A stretch of 64,000 nucleotides of DNA from Myxocyprinus asiaticus. Its lineage: Eukaryota; Chordata; Actinopteri; Cypriniformes; Catostomidae. The position numbers and the translations under genes were made by a program. The notes under the pieces were generated by a model that saw nothing but the letters and a program-made list of their open reading frames with translations, searched no databases and had not been told where the DNA came from. This document shows, piece after piece, positions 9,487-20,390 of the stretch. Where the stretch lies: contig NC_059368.1 in the NCBI RefSeq assembly GCF_019703515.2, positions 32,871,391 through 32,935,390 of the forward strand, given 5' to 3'. Numbering within the stretch: position 1 is the stretch's first letter; the number at the start of each line of letters is the position of its first letter.

Positions 9487-10351
9487 TCAAACATATAATG
9501 TGGTTTTTAGATGTTTGTAATGATTGATTATGATAGATAAGATGTGATCGCGAATGCGTTTGCCGGCTATGCGCACCACCATATTTTCGTTGCAATGCAA
9601 GATGGGATTCTGAGTTTGTATCATCATAGAAGCATACGAAAGGAGGAGCATAGAAGGTTCTAAAAATCTAGCACTTCCTCTCGCCCAGCCCCGGAAGTGG
9701 TTGTGGCGGATGGAATGGGAGAAGGCTTGAGTGGACTGACTAGTTTGTATATTCTTTGACATCAGAAATCATGGCCGCAATGCTGCATTAAAACAGAGCG
9801 CTCCGATGGTAACGGCTTTATACTTTTATTTAGTGATTGTTTAAAAATAAAGATATTGTGATGTTGAAAAGACTATTTGAGCAGCTGTTTCATTATGACA
9901 ACCTCTTCAGTCATTATGACAACTGATTTTGCTGGTAAACAGCAGCATGAATGCAGATCACACCGGTTTGATCGTACGTGCGAAAAGATTAAATTAATGA
10001 GGCATTAAAAAACTAGTTCATCAAAGTATATTTTAGGTTTATTTAAGTAAATATGATTTATTATACATGCTGCCTGCCATGAAGAGAGACAATAAATCAG
10101 TCCTGGACTGTATTCTTGCTTTTGAGTCGCTTAATAAATATTGTGGCATACTTTGATGCTCTGTGCTGAAAATCAATAATAATCAATAACTGCTCGCTTG
10201 ACCAGCACACAGTGGGTGTCGTTCTAAAGCTTAAAATCTTTACTATGCATTTAGGAAAAATAACTTAACAAGTGCTTTTTAATCTGCTGACAAACTAGTT
10301 TTCATAACTTATGAAATATGATTATTTACTTCACACCATACAGTCAAACAT

Positions 10352-10480
10352 AGGAAACATTGTGTGCACACCAGCATCTAGCTGTAACTGCCACAATCCA
10401 AGATGTGCAACAAACCCCCCTTAAGCGTTCTTCCAGTTCCAAAATTGGACCTGCCTTACCTTGAAGGCTCATGTTCAACC
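10352..10480 (-). repeat. detached third copy of a hAT-A segment
   Basis: About 129 bp match 7765-7893 almost base for base, from aggaaacattgtgtgcac to ggctc(a/g)tgttcaac, followed by a C run. The near-identity contrasts with the divergence of unit 1 of the tandem duplication, pointing to a recent copy or gene conversion. Confidence 0.85.
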
Positions 10481-10826
10481 CCCCCCCCCAAAAAAAGCAC
10501 TGAGTTTATTAGTTGTAAACAGATGTGTTTCCTGTCACGTTTTCACTTGTTCTTATAAAACAGAATATAAAACAGCAGATGCTCACAAAAAACTAAACGG
10601 GTCCAAACACAATGTGACATGATCACTGATATGGATATAGATGCATAGATAAAAAAATCTTGAAGAAAATGTAATGAGACACAACCTCTGATAATTTATT
10701 TTCATGCTGGGGGCAGTCTCTGGTAACACAGCAGACCAATCACAGCTGTTGACGTCTGCATCGACGCAAAGTTACAATTTTGAAGAAGTGTCATCAGGCT
10801 ATGCCGTAGCCATAGCTACGCATAGC

Positions 10827-11067
10827 CTATGGCGTAGGTTCAACGAAGAAGTATAAATCGGCCTTTACTCGTCCACTGTCAAAGCACTGTTTCCTGAACA
10901 TTTCTGCCTTGTCTGGAAAAACTCCCTCGAGTTTCGTCTCGAGCCGTGGATCCCTTGATTCAAGATGCTGTTTAAGTTTATTAGATTTTAGGCTTTCATT
11001 GCTAAGGATGTCCCCACACAAAACACACTGTGGTCGCTCTTCAATTTTTCTAATGGCTTTGAAACCC
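10827..11067 (-). pseudogene. hAT-A transposase BED zinc finger
   Basis: The minus strand reads KIEERPQCVLCGDILSNESL, then KSNKLKQHLESRDPRL, then KAEMFRKQCFDSGRVK. The Cys-x2-Cys pair and the first His of a BED finger are present, while the second His is replaced by Asp (HLESRD instead of HLETKH). After DSGRVK the frame runs into the inserted TIR element. The BED finger is the DNA-binding end of this hAT family. Confidence 0.72.
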
Positions 11068-11391
11068 AGACAACCCAGGTCTTTATATAGACAATTTCAA
11101 GGATACAAACTATAACAAAGGTATGAGAACACTACTGGCCTGGGAGCACTTCCAGTATTATTACCGGATCCTTTAAATAAGGCTTTGAGTTAACATACTG
11201 TATTTTCTAAAAGAACATCAAACGTTTACCTGATGTGACTTATCCAGATGTATTGTTGATCCTGTGCATGTACGCTAGGGAGGTGATGAAATTTTATCAT
11301 AGTTTAGATGCTAACAATTATTTCCTCAGCGGAGAGCTCGGGAATATTGGATCGCTCCTCTTATAAACAATGAAGCTGTTCAATGAATATG
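11068..11391. other. spacer between hAT-A and hAT-B
   Basis: About 320 bp without recognised coding or repeat ends. The missing right terminus of hAT-A might be decayed here, but I cannot find it. Confidence 0.4.
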
Positions 11392-11743
11392 TCTGCATGC
11401 AGTGCTGGGTAGTAACGGATTACATGCAATCTGTATTATGTAATCAGATTACAAAAATCAAGTACTTGAAATTGGATTAAATTACATTTTAAAATACTCT
11501 TAACCAGAATACAGTTATTTTTTTATAATTACATGATAACATATTAACAAGGCAATGGCAGTAAATTGTTAATAATTTACTGATCATCCTAATTCTCTTT
11601 TTTCAATCTTTTACATTTTTCGTTCTAAATCAGCACATCACTGATATACGTTTGGTAAATCTATGAGTGTTTTCGGAAGTGAGGGGGAGGGTTGTCTGTA
11701 TTGCACTCAGAACTGAAACTCGCTATTAGCCAGGCAGGTGAAG

Positions 11744-11816
11744 ATGGAGCAGTCTACTTCAGCAAACCACTGGATCTATAGAGATCATTTTATTTTTAAA
11801 AATGAAATTACACTAG
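11744..11816 (+). pseudogene. hAT-B transposase N-terminus
   Basis: MEQSTSANHWIYRDHFIFKN is followed by EI and then the L1-like insert. This is how the transposases of this hAT group begin, upstream of the BED finger. It is interrupted after about 22 codons. Confidence 0.5.
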
Positions 11817-11951
11817 GAGTCATGTGACGCCATGCAAAGTTTGGACATGTGAACGGCGAGCTCTGCGCACTTTGTTAGTTTTAACACTATTAATGTCATA
11901 AACTGGTGATATTCAATACACTCTGTTCCATAACTGTTCTAGGAGGACAAT

Positions 11952-12802
11952 ATGTCAAAGAATTCAAAATCCTCAGGCTCTGGGGACATTAAAAGACACT
12001 TACATGCTCACGCTGACACCCCCATGGAGGCCCCAAGCCCGGTAGTCGATTTGGTTGGAGAAATGAGGGAAATTCGGCGAGAAATGTTGAACATGTCGGC
12101 AATGCTGATGAAGGTCATTGCTGACTTGGAGGATCTTGCTGTAATACGTCAAACGATCAATGCCATGGAGACGAGGTGGTCACAAGAGTGGGGGATGTCG
12201 AGAAACGGATCGATTATCTGGAGTCTTCGGATAGGGAATTATCTGCTAATCTGCTAGCGACCAAGGTAGATTTGGAGCATGTCTGGGAGAAGTTGGAGGA
12301 CTTAGAGAACCATAGCGTATAGCAATATGGTTCTCCATATTATAACATCCGTATTGTTGGAATTCCTGAGGCCGTAGAGGGTCAGGATATGGTGAAATTC
12401 CTGGACGGGCTCTTTCCGAGTCTGCTCGACATAACGGGCCATAAGCTGGAAATCGAGCAGGCTCACAGGGTTCCGGCTCGGTGGTCCGCTGAGGGAGACA
12501 GGCCCAGATCAATTCTGGCCAAATTTCTGAGATCATCTGATAAAGATCTCATGTTACGCAAGGCAAGGAGTAAAGGAAGGCTTTCTTGGAAGAACCACAG
12601 CATTTTCTTGTTACCAGACTTTGCAAATTCGACAAGAGAGAAACGTTATCGATTCAAGGAATTCAAGAATATCTTACATCAACGGAAGGTCGCTTTTGCA
12701 CTGTTGTTCCCGGCCAAATTGAGAATAGGTGATAAGGATGGCCGTAAAACATTCACATGTCCCCAGCAAGCGATGTCCTTCATAAGTCAATGGAGTGAGT
12801 AA
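11952..12802 (+). pseudogene. L1-like ORF1 protein (RNA-binding)
   Basis: MSKNSKSSGSGDIKRHLHAH is followed by an acidic, heptad-rich region (EMREIRREMLNMSAMLMKV) that would form the trimerising coiled coil. After a frameshift near 12175 and a stop near 12320 come the RRM-like and C-terminal domains: YYNIRIVGIPEAVEGQDM, EQAHRVPARWSAEGDRP, RSILAKFLRSSDKD, ending FTCPQQAMSFISQWSE at 12802. ORF1p coats L1 RNA and acts as a chaperone in target-primed reverse transcription. One frameshift and at least one stop make it inactive. Confidence 0.85.
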
Positions 12803-13554
12803 AATATTTTGTGGTACTCTAATTGCAGCCAAGTGGACCGACTCACTGAGCATTCACTTGACTGTCGCCTTTTTTGTTTCTTTTTGTGATGGTTCCGCCT
12901 AGTGGCTGGAGTTTGTTTTGTGGAGTAACAATCCTTCAGGACATTTTTGTGGATGAATCTGCACATTCTTTGTGCTTATGCCTCCTATTGGCTGGAGTTT
13001 GTTTTGTGGAGTATTTCTTGCAAGTCATTGGAGTGATTAGGTCATTTGTTGCACACATTTAGCAGCTGAATGGGCCGGCTTACTGAATATTCATTTGACT
13101 GTCCGAGGAAATTGAGCACCCCCCTTTTTTCTTTTGTTTGTGCTGGTTCCGCCTAGCATCTGGAGTTTGTTTTGTGGAAGAATACACCTTCATGACAGTT
13201 ATGTGGATGAATCTACATGTTCTTTGTGTTTATTCCACCTATTGGCTGGAGTTTGTTTTATAATTATCTTTTGTTGTGTAATTCTGTCTCACAAAATTTT
13301 TATAGAAACACCGGACTTGAGCAATCATGGCAAAGTTGTCTCGGGGGCTCTCATAGGTGTACATGGAATGTTTGAGTTTAGAGGGATGGATGCCAGTTGG
13401 CGCTGTCGTGTGTGGGGTTAATCCTTAATCCTTTCCTTTTTTCTGTTTGTTTGGTTCTAGGGGAAGTTTGATGTTTGATTGTTGCACTAATGCTGGAATG
13501 TGTGTTTTTGACACACAATCTATTTTTTCTTTTAGGTCAAAATGTCAAATGTTA
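12803..13554 (+). repeat. L1 inter-ORF spacer with internal repeats
   Basis: The spacer holds a segment repeated about every 250 bp: ggttccgcctag(tggc/catc)tggagtttgttttgtgga at about 12890 and again at about 13145. Each is followed within 110 bp by a second version, cctattggctggagtttgtt, near 12980 and 13240. The ORFs in it are spurious. Compact L1 elements usually have a short inter-ORF gap, so this one is long. Confidence 0.7.
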
Positions 13555-13560
13555 ATATGA

Positions 13561-15860
13561 TTGTCTCTCTCCACGTGGAATGTGAATGGGTTGGGACACC
13601 CCATAAAAAGAAGGAAAGTTATTTCTCTTCTTAAGTGTAAGAAATATGATATAGTGTTTCTTCAAGAAACGCATCTTTCCCCACAGGAAGCTGAAAAATT
13701 TGCGAAGATATGGGGTGGAGTCATTACACTGATAAGTAAGCATCTACAATTCAAATGTCTCAAACAGATTAAAGATAAATTAGGAAGAGTCATTATTGTT
13801 TTAGCAGAAATTCAGGGGCAAAGTCTTATTTTGGCCAATATTTACACACCTAACGTTGATGCTTTATTCAGGGCTTTTTTATAGCTCTTGAAGGGATGTT
13901 GCATGCCGCTGGCACCCCTCATGATATAATATTGGGAGGAGACTTTAATCTATTAATGGACTCAGTCCTTGATCATAGTGAAGCAAAAGTGTGTAAGCCC
14001 CCTAGAGCAACATTGACACTTCACAGGATGTGTAAAAATCTTGGTCTTACAGATATCTGGAGACTTTTGAACCCATCTGGTAGGGACTATACATGTTTTT
14101 CATCAGTCCATAAGATTTATTCTAGAATAGAAGTACCTCATTTAATCAGTTGTTGATTGCTCAGTTGGAAAATTTTAGTCTCAGATCATGCCCTTGTGAG
14201 TTTAGAGGTGTTGCCACATATTGAGAAAAGGAAATAATATAGTTGGCGCTTTAATGTATCCCTTTTGCAAAATCCTGAATCCCAACAAATGTTAAAGGCT
14301 GAAATCAATGTTTATATGGAGACCAACTGGTCCTCAGTATCCTCTGTGGTCATGGTTTGGGAGACACTTAAGGCAGTTCTTAGGGGCTGTACTATACAGT
14401 ATGCCTCATTCACCAAAAAATCCATAGCACGAGAACTTGTGGAGATGGAAGGGAATATTAAAAGTGCCGAGGCAGAGCTGAAGCACGAAATGTTGTCTGA
14501 TGGCCTCAGAGAATCGACGTGATTGAAATAGTGAACTATTTTGTCGCGGAAGGTGACGTTTTGGCTATTCAGGGCAAGACAGTCATACTTTGAGTCGGGG
14601 GACAAGGAAGGAAAACTTCTGGCTAGAAATATAAAACAGAGAGAGTCGTTTTCTACCATTCCCTCAGTGAAATCTGCTGGTGGTGAAATAATTACCTCAG
14701 CCATTGATATTAATAATGCTTTTAAAGATTTTGATCTCTATAGTTCCACGTGTTCCTAACTTCTTAAACTGACGGCTGAGCAAAACAATTCTCTTGATTC
14801 TGAGATAAATTTGGAGGAGTCTGGCAAGGAAATTAAGGCCTTGCCTACAGGCAAGTCTCCAGGGCCAGATGGCTTTTCCGCTGAGTTTTTTAGATCTAAT
14901 TGCTACAGAATTGGCTCCACTTTTGCTAGAATTTTATACAGAATCATTAAAGAATGGAAAGCTTCCACCAACCATGACGCAAGTCCGGATCAGTCTGATT
15001 CTTAAAAAGGACAAAGATCCAAGCGAGTGTAAGAGTTACCGTCCAATTTCCCTGATCCAGCTAGACGTTAAAATATTGTCAAAACTTTTGGCTAACCAAT
15101 TAAGTAAAGTTATGACATCTCTTATACATATAGATCAGGTGGGGTTTATTTCTGGGCCATAGCTCTTCTGATAACATTAGGCGTTTCATCAGTATCATGT
15201 GGTCAGTGGCGAATGATCAGAATCCGGTCGCTGCCATCTCACTTGATGCCGAAAAGGCATTTGATATGGTAGAATGGGATTATTTTTTTAAGATTTTGGA
15301 AATATACAGGTTCGGGAATACTTTTATTGGTTGGATTAAGTTACTTTATAGACACCCGGTAGCGGCAGACAAATGAATGGATTAATTTCAGATTATTTTA
15401 TCTGGATAGGGGCACCAGGCAGGGTTGCCCTCTTTCCCCATTATTGTTCTGTCTTGACCTGGAACCATTAACAGCCGCGATAAGAAAGGAGGATGATTTT
15501 CCAGGGGTGGTGGCGGGAGGTGTGGCACATAAGCTTTTGCTTCATGCAGATGGTATTTTATTATTCATTTCCGACCCTACTAGATCTATGCCTTGCCTCC
15601 ACAGAATTATTAATCCCTTTTCTAAATTCTCAAGTTACAGAGTTAATTGATCTAAATCCGAAGCTTTGACTCTGACAGCGTACTGCCCAGTAACAGCTTT
15701 CCAGCCGGGTGCCTTCCAGTGGCCCAAACAGGGCATTAAGTATTTGGGTGTTTTATTCCCAGCAAATTTGTCTGATTTATTTAGAGTAAAATTTTTCGAG
15801 CGATGTGGGCAGGTGGGCTTCATTACATTTATCTATGATTGGGAAGGTTAATGTTATTAA
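13561..15860 (+). pseudogene. L1-like ORF2: endonuclease and reverse transcriptase
   Basis: The APE-type endonuclease starts IVSLSTWNVNGLGHPIKRRK, then IVFLQETHLS and IILGGDFNLLMD; catalytic Asn, Glu and Asp positions can be seen. RT motifs follow: LPTGKSPGPDGFSAEFFR, YRPISLIQLDVKILSKLL, SLDAEKAFDMVEWDYFF, RQGCPLSPLLFCLDLEPLTA. The active-site YADD is changed to HADG (LLLHADGILLF). Frames change near 13884, 14156, 14522, 14760, 15000, 15160 and 15440. The region continues after the nested LINE at 18841. Confidence 0.88.
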
Positions 15861-16381
15861 TATTAATTGTATTCCAAAATTCAACTACCTGCTACAGTCT
15901 CTCCCTATAGATGTCCCCCTCTCTTATTTCAAGCAATTTGATAGCATAGCGAAGTCCTTCATCAACTGCATTGCCAAGAACCCCTCTGTCAAGCTCCTGA
16001 AGTTTGCAGACAACACCACTGTCATCAGCCTCATCTGAGATGACGATGAGTCTGCATACAGAAGGGAGGTTAAACAGCTGGCTGTTTGGTTCAGTCAAAA
16101 TAACCTGGAGCTGAACACGCTCAAAACGGTGGAGATGATTGTGGACACCCCAACACTATCCACCCTCACCATTCTAAACAGCACTGTGGCAGCAGTGGAG
16201 TCATTCAGGTTCCTGGGCACTACCATCTCACAGGACCTGAAGTGGGATACCTGCATTGACTCCATTGCGAAAAAGGCCCAGCAGAGGTTGTACTTCCTTT
16301 GCCAGTTGAGGAAATTCAACCTGCCACAGGCACTGCTGATACAATTCTACACAGCAGTCATTGAATCTGTCCTCTGCACTT

Positions 16382-17623
16382 TCATTTACATTTATTCATT
16401 TGGCAGACACTTTTATCCAAAGCGACTTACAAAAGAGGAAAACATAAGCAAATCATCTTAGGAGACAGTGGTATGAAAAGTGCTGTATTACAAAGTATCA
16501 CTAGCATCATAATAGTATTCAAAACAGAATAAAGTGCAACAGGATTATTATTATTATTATTATTTTTTTAATGACTGGTTAAGTGCTCATGGAAAAGATG
16601 TGTTTTTAGTAATTTTTTGAAGACAGAGAGTGAGTCGGCTTCACGGATGGAGGTGGGAAGGTCATTCCACCAATGTGGTACGATGAAGCTGAAAGTCCGG
16701 GAAAGTGTTTTGGTGCCTCTTTGTGTCGGTACAACAAGGTGACGTTCCTTAGACAACTGCAGGCTTCTAGTGGGCACATAGCTCTGCGTAAATGATTTTA
16801 GGTATGCTGGAGCAGACCCAGTGACTGTTCTGTATGCCAGCATCAGAGCCTTGAATTTGATACGTGCATCAACCGGCAGCCAGTGGAGAGAGATGAGGAG
16901 TGGTATAACATGTACTCTCTTTGGTTCATTAAAGACCAGACGTGCTGCTGCATTCTGGATCATTTGCAGGGGTCTAATTGCACATGCAGGGAGGCCTGCA
17001 ATGAGAGCGTTACAGTAGTCCAGTCTAGTTATGACAAGTGACTGGACAAGCAGTTGTGTGGCATGTTCAGAGAGGAAGGGTCTTATCTTCCTGATATTGT
17101 AGAGTTTAAATCTACATGATCTTGCGGTCTTTGAGATGTGATCTGTGAAATTTAGTCTGTTGTTGATGGTTACCCCTAGATTTCTGACCGATTTGGAAGG
17201 CGTTACTGAAGTTGCACCCAGCTGCACGGTGATGTTGTGTTCAACAGCAGGGTTGGCTGGAAAGACAAGGAGTTCAGTCTTGGCTGGGTTGAGTTGCAGG
17301 TGGTGCTCCTTCATCCAGGCCGAGATGTCTGCCAGGCAGGCAGAAATTCGAGCAGTCACTGTGTTGTCGTTGGGCTGGAAAGACAAGTAGAGTTGTGTGT
17401 CATCAGCGTAGCAGTGGTAAGAGAAACCATGTGCCTGAATGATGGGTCCCAGTGATGTTGTGTATATAGAGAAGAGAAGTGGCCCAAGCACTGATCCCTG
17501 AGGTACCCCAGTAAGTAGCTGATGTGGCTTGGATACCTCACCTCTCCAGGCTACCTTGAAAGACCTAGGAATTAAACCAGTCAAGCACAGTTCCTGTGAT
17601 GCCCAGCGTGGAGAGGGTAGAGA
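16382..17623 (-). mobile_element. L2 LINE fragment inside the Rex1/CR1-like LINE
   Basis: This L2 copy is 5'-truncated and runs leftward. It is flanked by TGCACTT at 16375-16381 and 17624-17630, a 7-bp target duplication; without the insert the host frame reads [10 protein letters not shown]. The 3' tail (16382-16450) carries the inverse of ttggataaaagtgtctgcc. It belongs to the family of the fragment at 1-313. Its ORF is open for 338 codons. Confidence 0.9.
16568..17584 (-). pseudogene. L2 reverse transcriptase, palm to C-terminus
   Basis: The open frame of 338 codons covers the second half of an L2 RT. It reads [58 protein letters not shown] (active-site YADD intact), [47 protein letters not shown], and ends [17 protein letters not shown] with a stop at 16568-16570. 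Just upstream (17623-17585) [15 protein letters not shown] is joined by a stop and a frameshift. No endonuclease is present, so it is a dead-on-arrival copy, though unusually open and probably young. Confidence 0.9.
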
Positions 17624-17937
17624 TGCACTTCTATAACTGTCTGGTTTGGTTCAGCTACGAAATCGGATATCAGAAGACTACAAAGGACAGTTCGGACTGC
17701 TGAGAGGATTATTGGTTGCCCCTGCCCTCACTTCAAGAACTATACACTTCCAGAGTGAGGAAAAAGGCTGGAAAAATCACTCTGGACCCCACTCACCCTG
17801 CCCACTACCTTTTTGAACTGGCCGACGCTTCAGAGCTCTGAGCACCAGAACCGTCAGGCACAGGAACAGTTTGTTCCCCCAGGCTATCCATCTCATGAAC
17901 AGTTAAAACTGCCCCATTGAGCAATAATTAATGTGCA

Positions 17938-18183
17938 TGTAACAGCTCACAAACAGAAGGGAGGGAGAACACAGGGAAGCAGGTTTTTCCAGGCTCAGGT
18001 AGGACTTTTAATTGGCCACTTCAATGTTTTACAATTTCACAAACTTGTCAGCTTCACAGGCATGTAGACTTAAACTCACTAGCATCACAGGCACTAGTAA
18101 CTTAAACACATCAGCTTCACAAACATAACAGATTAAACGTAGCAGCTTCAGGAGCACCGTGGCCTTCCTTGTGCCAGACTCAC

Positions 18184-18228
<45 letters not shown>

Positions 18229-18374
18229 GCTGGTGGTGTGGCTGCTTATATGCCGCTCTCCCCATGCTCACTGGAATTAGAAACAGGTGTTACACATAAT
18301 CTAGCTCAGGTGCAAGCGCCCTTACCACTTTCTCTCTCTCCAGACGGACGCTTGACCATGCCCCTGCTGCCACA
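17938..18374 (-). mobile_element. solo LTR, 437 bp, with 5-bp target duplication
   Basis: On the minus strand it begins TGTGGCAGCAGGGGCATGG and ends GTGAGCTGTTACA, the TG...CA form of a long terminal repeat. It is flanked by a perfect GTGCA at 17933-17937 and 18375-18379. It holds a CT/GA run (18185-18228), a TATAAGCAGCC-like promoter stretch (minus strand, near 18250), and a degenerate repeat of the cagcttcacaggca type (18047-18155). An LTR recombination event has removed the interior. Confidence 0.88.
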
Positions 18375-18484
18375 GTGCAATACACAGCTTAGTCTTTTTA
18401 TATTATCCAACACATACAACCTCTTCTGCCATTACATTCCCTTGCACTGTATATAACCGATTTGTATTTAGATTTGCACTTTGT

Positions 18485-18515
18485 ATGTGTATGTGTGTAT
18501 GTATGTATGTGTGTG

Positions 18516-18547
<32 letters not shown>

Positions 18548-18587
18548 ATGTATGTGTGTATATGTATGTATGTATGTACTTATGTGT

Positions 18588-18637
<50 letters not shown>

Positions 18638-18655
18638 TTATATATATATATATAG
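18485..18655. repeat. compound TG/TA microsatellite
   Basis: Blocks of TGTA/TGTG alternate with three TA runs (about 18520-18547, 18597-18621 and 18638-18654) in the 3' UTR of the Rex1/CR1-like LINE. The long open frames here are artefacts of the repeat. Confidence 0.9.
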
Positions 18656-18840
18656 TCTATTGTGTATTCTATATATACTTTTTTCTTTTCAAAGTTTATT
18701 TATTTTTTATTCAATTTTTTATCATTTTTTAAAAATCTTGTTGCTGTTTTGTATTGTTGTGTACTGAAAGCTCCTGTCACCAAGACAAATTCCTTGTATG
18801 TGTAAGCATACTTGGTAATAAAGCTCATTCTGATTCTGAT

Positions 18841-19905
18841 TTGGAATGGAAAACATCCCAGATTACATTTCAGTAAATTGCATAGGCCGATTGACAAAGG
18901 TGGGCTAGGCCTAACCAAGGTTTTGTTTTATTATTACGCATTCGGTCTCAGACATTTGGCTCATTGGTCACTTTCACCTGAGAGAGCCCCTCCCTGGTTT
19001 TGTATTGAACAGGAAGTTCTTGCCCCTATTTTGCCATTGCAAAGCCTTTCTATCAAATTAATTGGAGAAGTCAAGTTACACCCCGTTATCTCGCATTTGC
19101 ACTTGGTATGGACTAAAGTGTCCAGAGTGTTTAATCTGGACATTTATTTAAATTTTGCCTTGAGCATATGGCTGAACCCAAAATTATGTATTTATAAGTC
19201 CCCTTTCTGCTGGTCAGGGTGGATTGTGAGGGAGGTTAATACACTCTGTGACATATATAGTGGAGTGTTGAGATCCTTTAAAATTTAGTTCAACATTTTG
19301 GGATTCCCAGATCTCAGTTCTTTAGTTATTTACAGCTGTGCCACCTGCTTTGTACTATTTTTGGGAGTAGCATACACCCCCCTAGTGCGGCAGATACTCT
19401 TGGAGTGGTGATTACCACTTCTGGAAAAGGTCATGAGGCATCAGTGTATTACTCCCTGCTAATTCAGAGTCTGGGGGACAGAGCTTCAAATTCTCTCAAG
19501 AAATTATGGGAGAAAGATTTAAACTTGGTATTGGAGGAAGGAGTGTGGGCTAGGATTCTAAAAAATGTCAAGTCTGCATCTAGAGATGCAAGGGTGCGCC
19601 TTATGCAATTCAAGATTTTACATCGATTCTATTGGACCCCCTCTAGATTGTATAGGCTTGGTCTTAAAGATACACCCACCTGCTGGCAATGCCAATCAGA
19701 AGATGGAGACACAACCCATGTTTTTTGGTGGTGTGTTAAGATCCAAGGAATTTGGATGAAGGTTCAGAGTTTTGTGTGTGATGTATTGGGCACTCAAATT
19801 TCATTTTGCCCCAGACTCTGTATTTTAGGCGATGGGGCGGTCATTGATGTAGGGGATAAATGCATGAAGAATTGGGTCCTGGCCGGTGTTATGATAGGCA
19901 GATAG
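18841..19905 (+). pseudogene. L1-like ORF2, C-terminal region
   Basis: This continues ORF2 after the nested LINE: WNGKHPRLHFSKLHRPIDKG, then GGLGLTKVLFYYYAFGLRHL, to 19288, and after a frameshift GKGHEASVYYSLLIQSLGDR and RLMQFKILHRFYWTPSRLYR. The C-terminal Cys/His cluster is visible: CWQCQSEDGDTTHVFWWC, i.e. C-x2-C-x8-H-x4-C. It ends GVMIGR and a stop at 19903. The cluster is the nucleic-acid-binding end of L1 ORF2p. Confidence 0.85.
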
Positions 19906-20379
19906 GTCATCCTTAGGGGATGAAGTCGGTTGGAGCACCCTCATTTCGTGAGTGGTATGCAGAGATGGGCAGGGTGGTGGCATTTGAGGAGTTGTCACAT
20001 AGAAGGCTGGGCAACATAGATTTGTTCATCAGGAAATGGGGCAGCTATTTAGCCTTTTTGGAAGGCAATCAATGAAGGGCAGTGGAGAGAGACTTGTTGT
20101 TTTGAATGTGTGTGTTGCAATCTTTTTGTTTTTGAATGTATACTTTTTTATGTTTTTTTATGTTTCTAAATATTTTCTATTGTGATATTGTCAGTTGGCA
20201 TTTGACCACTGGGGTGCCTGTTTGTGTCGGGTGGGGGGTTAATGTTCGGGGGGAAGGGTTGTAAATGTATATAATTTGATTCCAAATATTCTGTTGTTTT
20301 TTTTTTTTTTTTTTTTTTTTTTATTTGTTATATGGAATCAATACAAATTGTTAATTAAAAAAAAAAAAAAAAAAAAAGA
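19906..20379 (+). other. L1 3' UTR and poly(A)
   Basis: The T-rich 3' UTR has a T run at 20289-20322 and ends 'tacaaattgttaattaaaa' in an A run at about 20357-20377. No gene is present. Confidence 0.75.
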
Positions 20380-20390
20380 ATTAATTTACA

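Larger units (their letters stand above)
9171..10863. mobile_element. TIR element of uncertain superfamily in hAT-A
   Basis: The left end ggtttgtatttatagttctg and the right end agaagtataaatcggcc are inverted relatives (TTTATACTTCT core). Near the right end are nested palindromes of the CTACGCC/GGCGTAG type (10803-10845), and cctatggcgta occurs just outside the left end too. There is no transposase ORF. Inside are a 34-bp doublet (about 9419-9486) and a stray copy of hAT-A sequence (10352-10480). Boundaries and class are uncertain. Confidence 0.5.
2605..11067 (-). mobile_element. hAT-A: old hAT transposon, heavily nested
   Basis: This is the remains of an autonomous hAT element running leftward. 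Its left terminus at 2605 reads caggggttttgaaac, a typical hAT terminal inverted repeat. Coding pieces of a BED-finger hAT transposase lie at 10827-11067 (BED finger), 9051-9150 and 6900-8384 (catalytic and C-terminal dimerisation regions). The right terminus is not visible. Inserts: a LINE (2886-6746), a MITE (8385-9049) and another TIR element (about 9171-10863). Part of its 3' UTR is seen on both sides of the LINE (2813-2884 and 6747-6812). Confidence 0.78.
15965..17905 (+). pseudogene. Rex1/CR1-like reverse transcriptase, C-terminal part
   Basis: Only the end of the palm and the thumb/C-terminal domain are present (15965-16380 and 17630-17905). Blocks are FADNTTVISLI, a stop, then AYRREVKQLAVWFSQNNLEL, AAVESFRFLGTTISQDL, AKKAQQRLYFLCQLRKFNLP, LIQFYTAVIESVLCT, [L2 insert], [20 protein letters not shown], and RTVRHRNSLFPQAIHLMNS before the stop. 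Loss of one catalytic Asp (FADD to FADN) and the truncation make it inactive. Confidence 0.82.
15963..18840 (+). mobile_element. Rex1/CR1-like LINE inserted in L1 ORF2
   Basis: This is a 5'-truncated LINE. It starts within the RT palm (KLLKFADNTTVISLI, where the usual FADD is FADN), continues with RREVKQLAVWFSQNNLELNT, FRFLGTTISQDLKWDTCIDS and YTAVIESVLCT, and resumes after an L2 insert as [19 protein letters not shown]. The 3' UTR has a 437-bp solo LTR and TG/TA microsatellites. It ends ggtaataaagctcattctg with an ATTCTG-type tail. The surrounding L1 frame reads correctly when the insert is removed (SFI-WNGKH). Confidence 0.87.
11817..20379 (+). mobile_element. L1-like LINE, about 5.7 kb plus nested insert
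   Basis: This is a near full-length L1-clade retrotransposon. It has a 5' UTR (11817-11951), ORF1 (from 11952), an inter-ORF spacer of about 750 bp, ORF2 with endonuclease, reverse transcriptase and C-terminal domains (13555-19905), a T-rich 3' UTR, and a poly(A) at 20358-20377. A Rex1/CR1-like LINE (15963-18840) splits ORF2 between AKSFI and WNGKHPRL. Both ORFs carry stops or frameshifts. The flanks resemble a short AATT(T)ACAC duplication, but this is weak. Confidence 0.88.

Noticed and set aside
18481..18732. Open frames rich in Val-Tyr-Ile over TG/TA repeats
   Set aside because: They are translations of microsatellites in a LINE 3' UTR and have no independent support.
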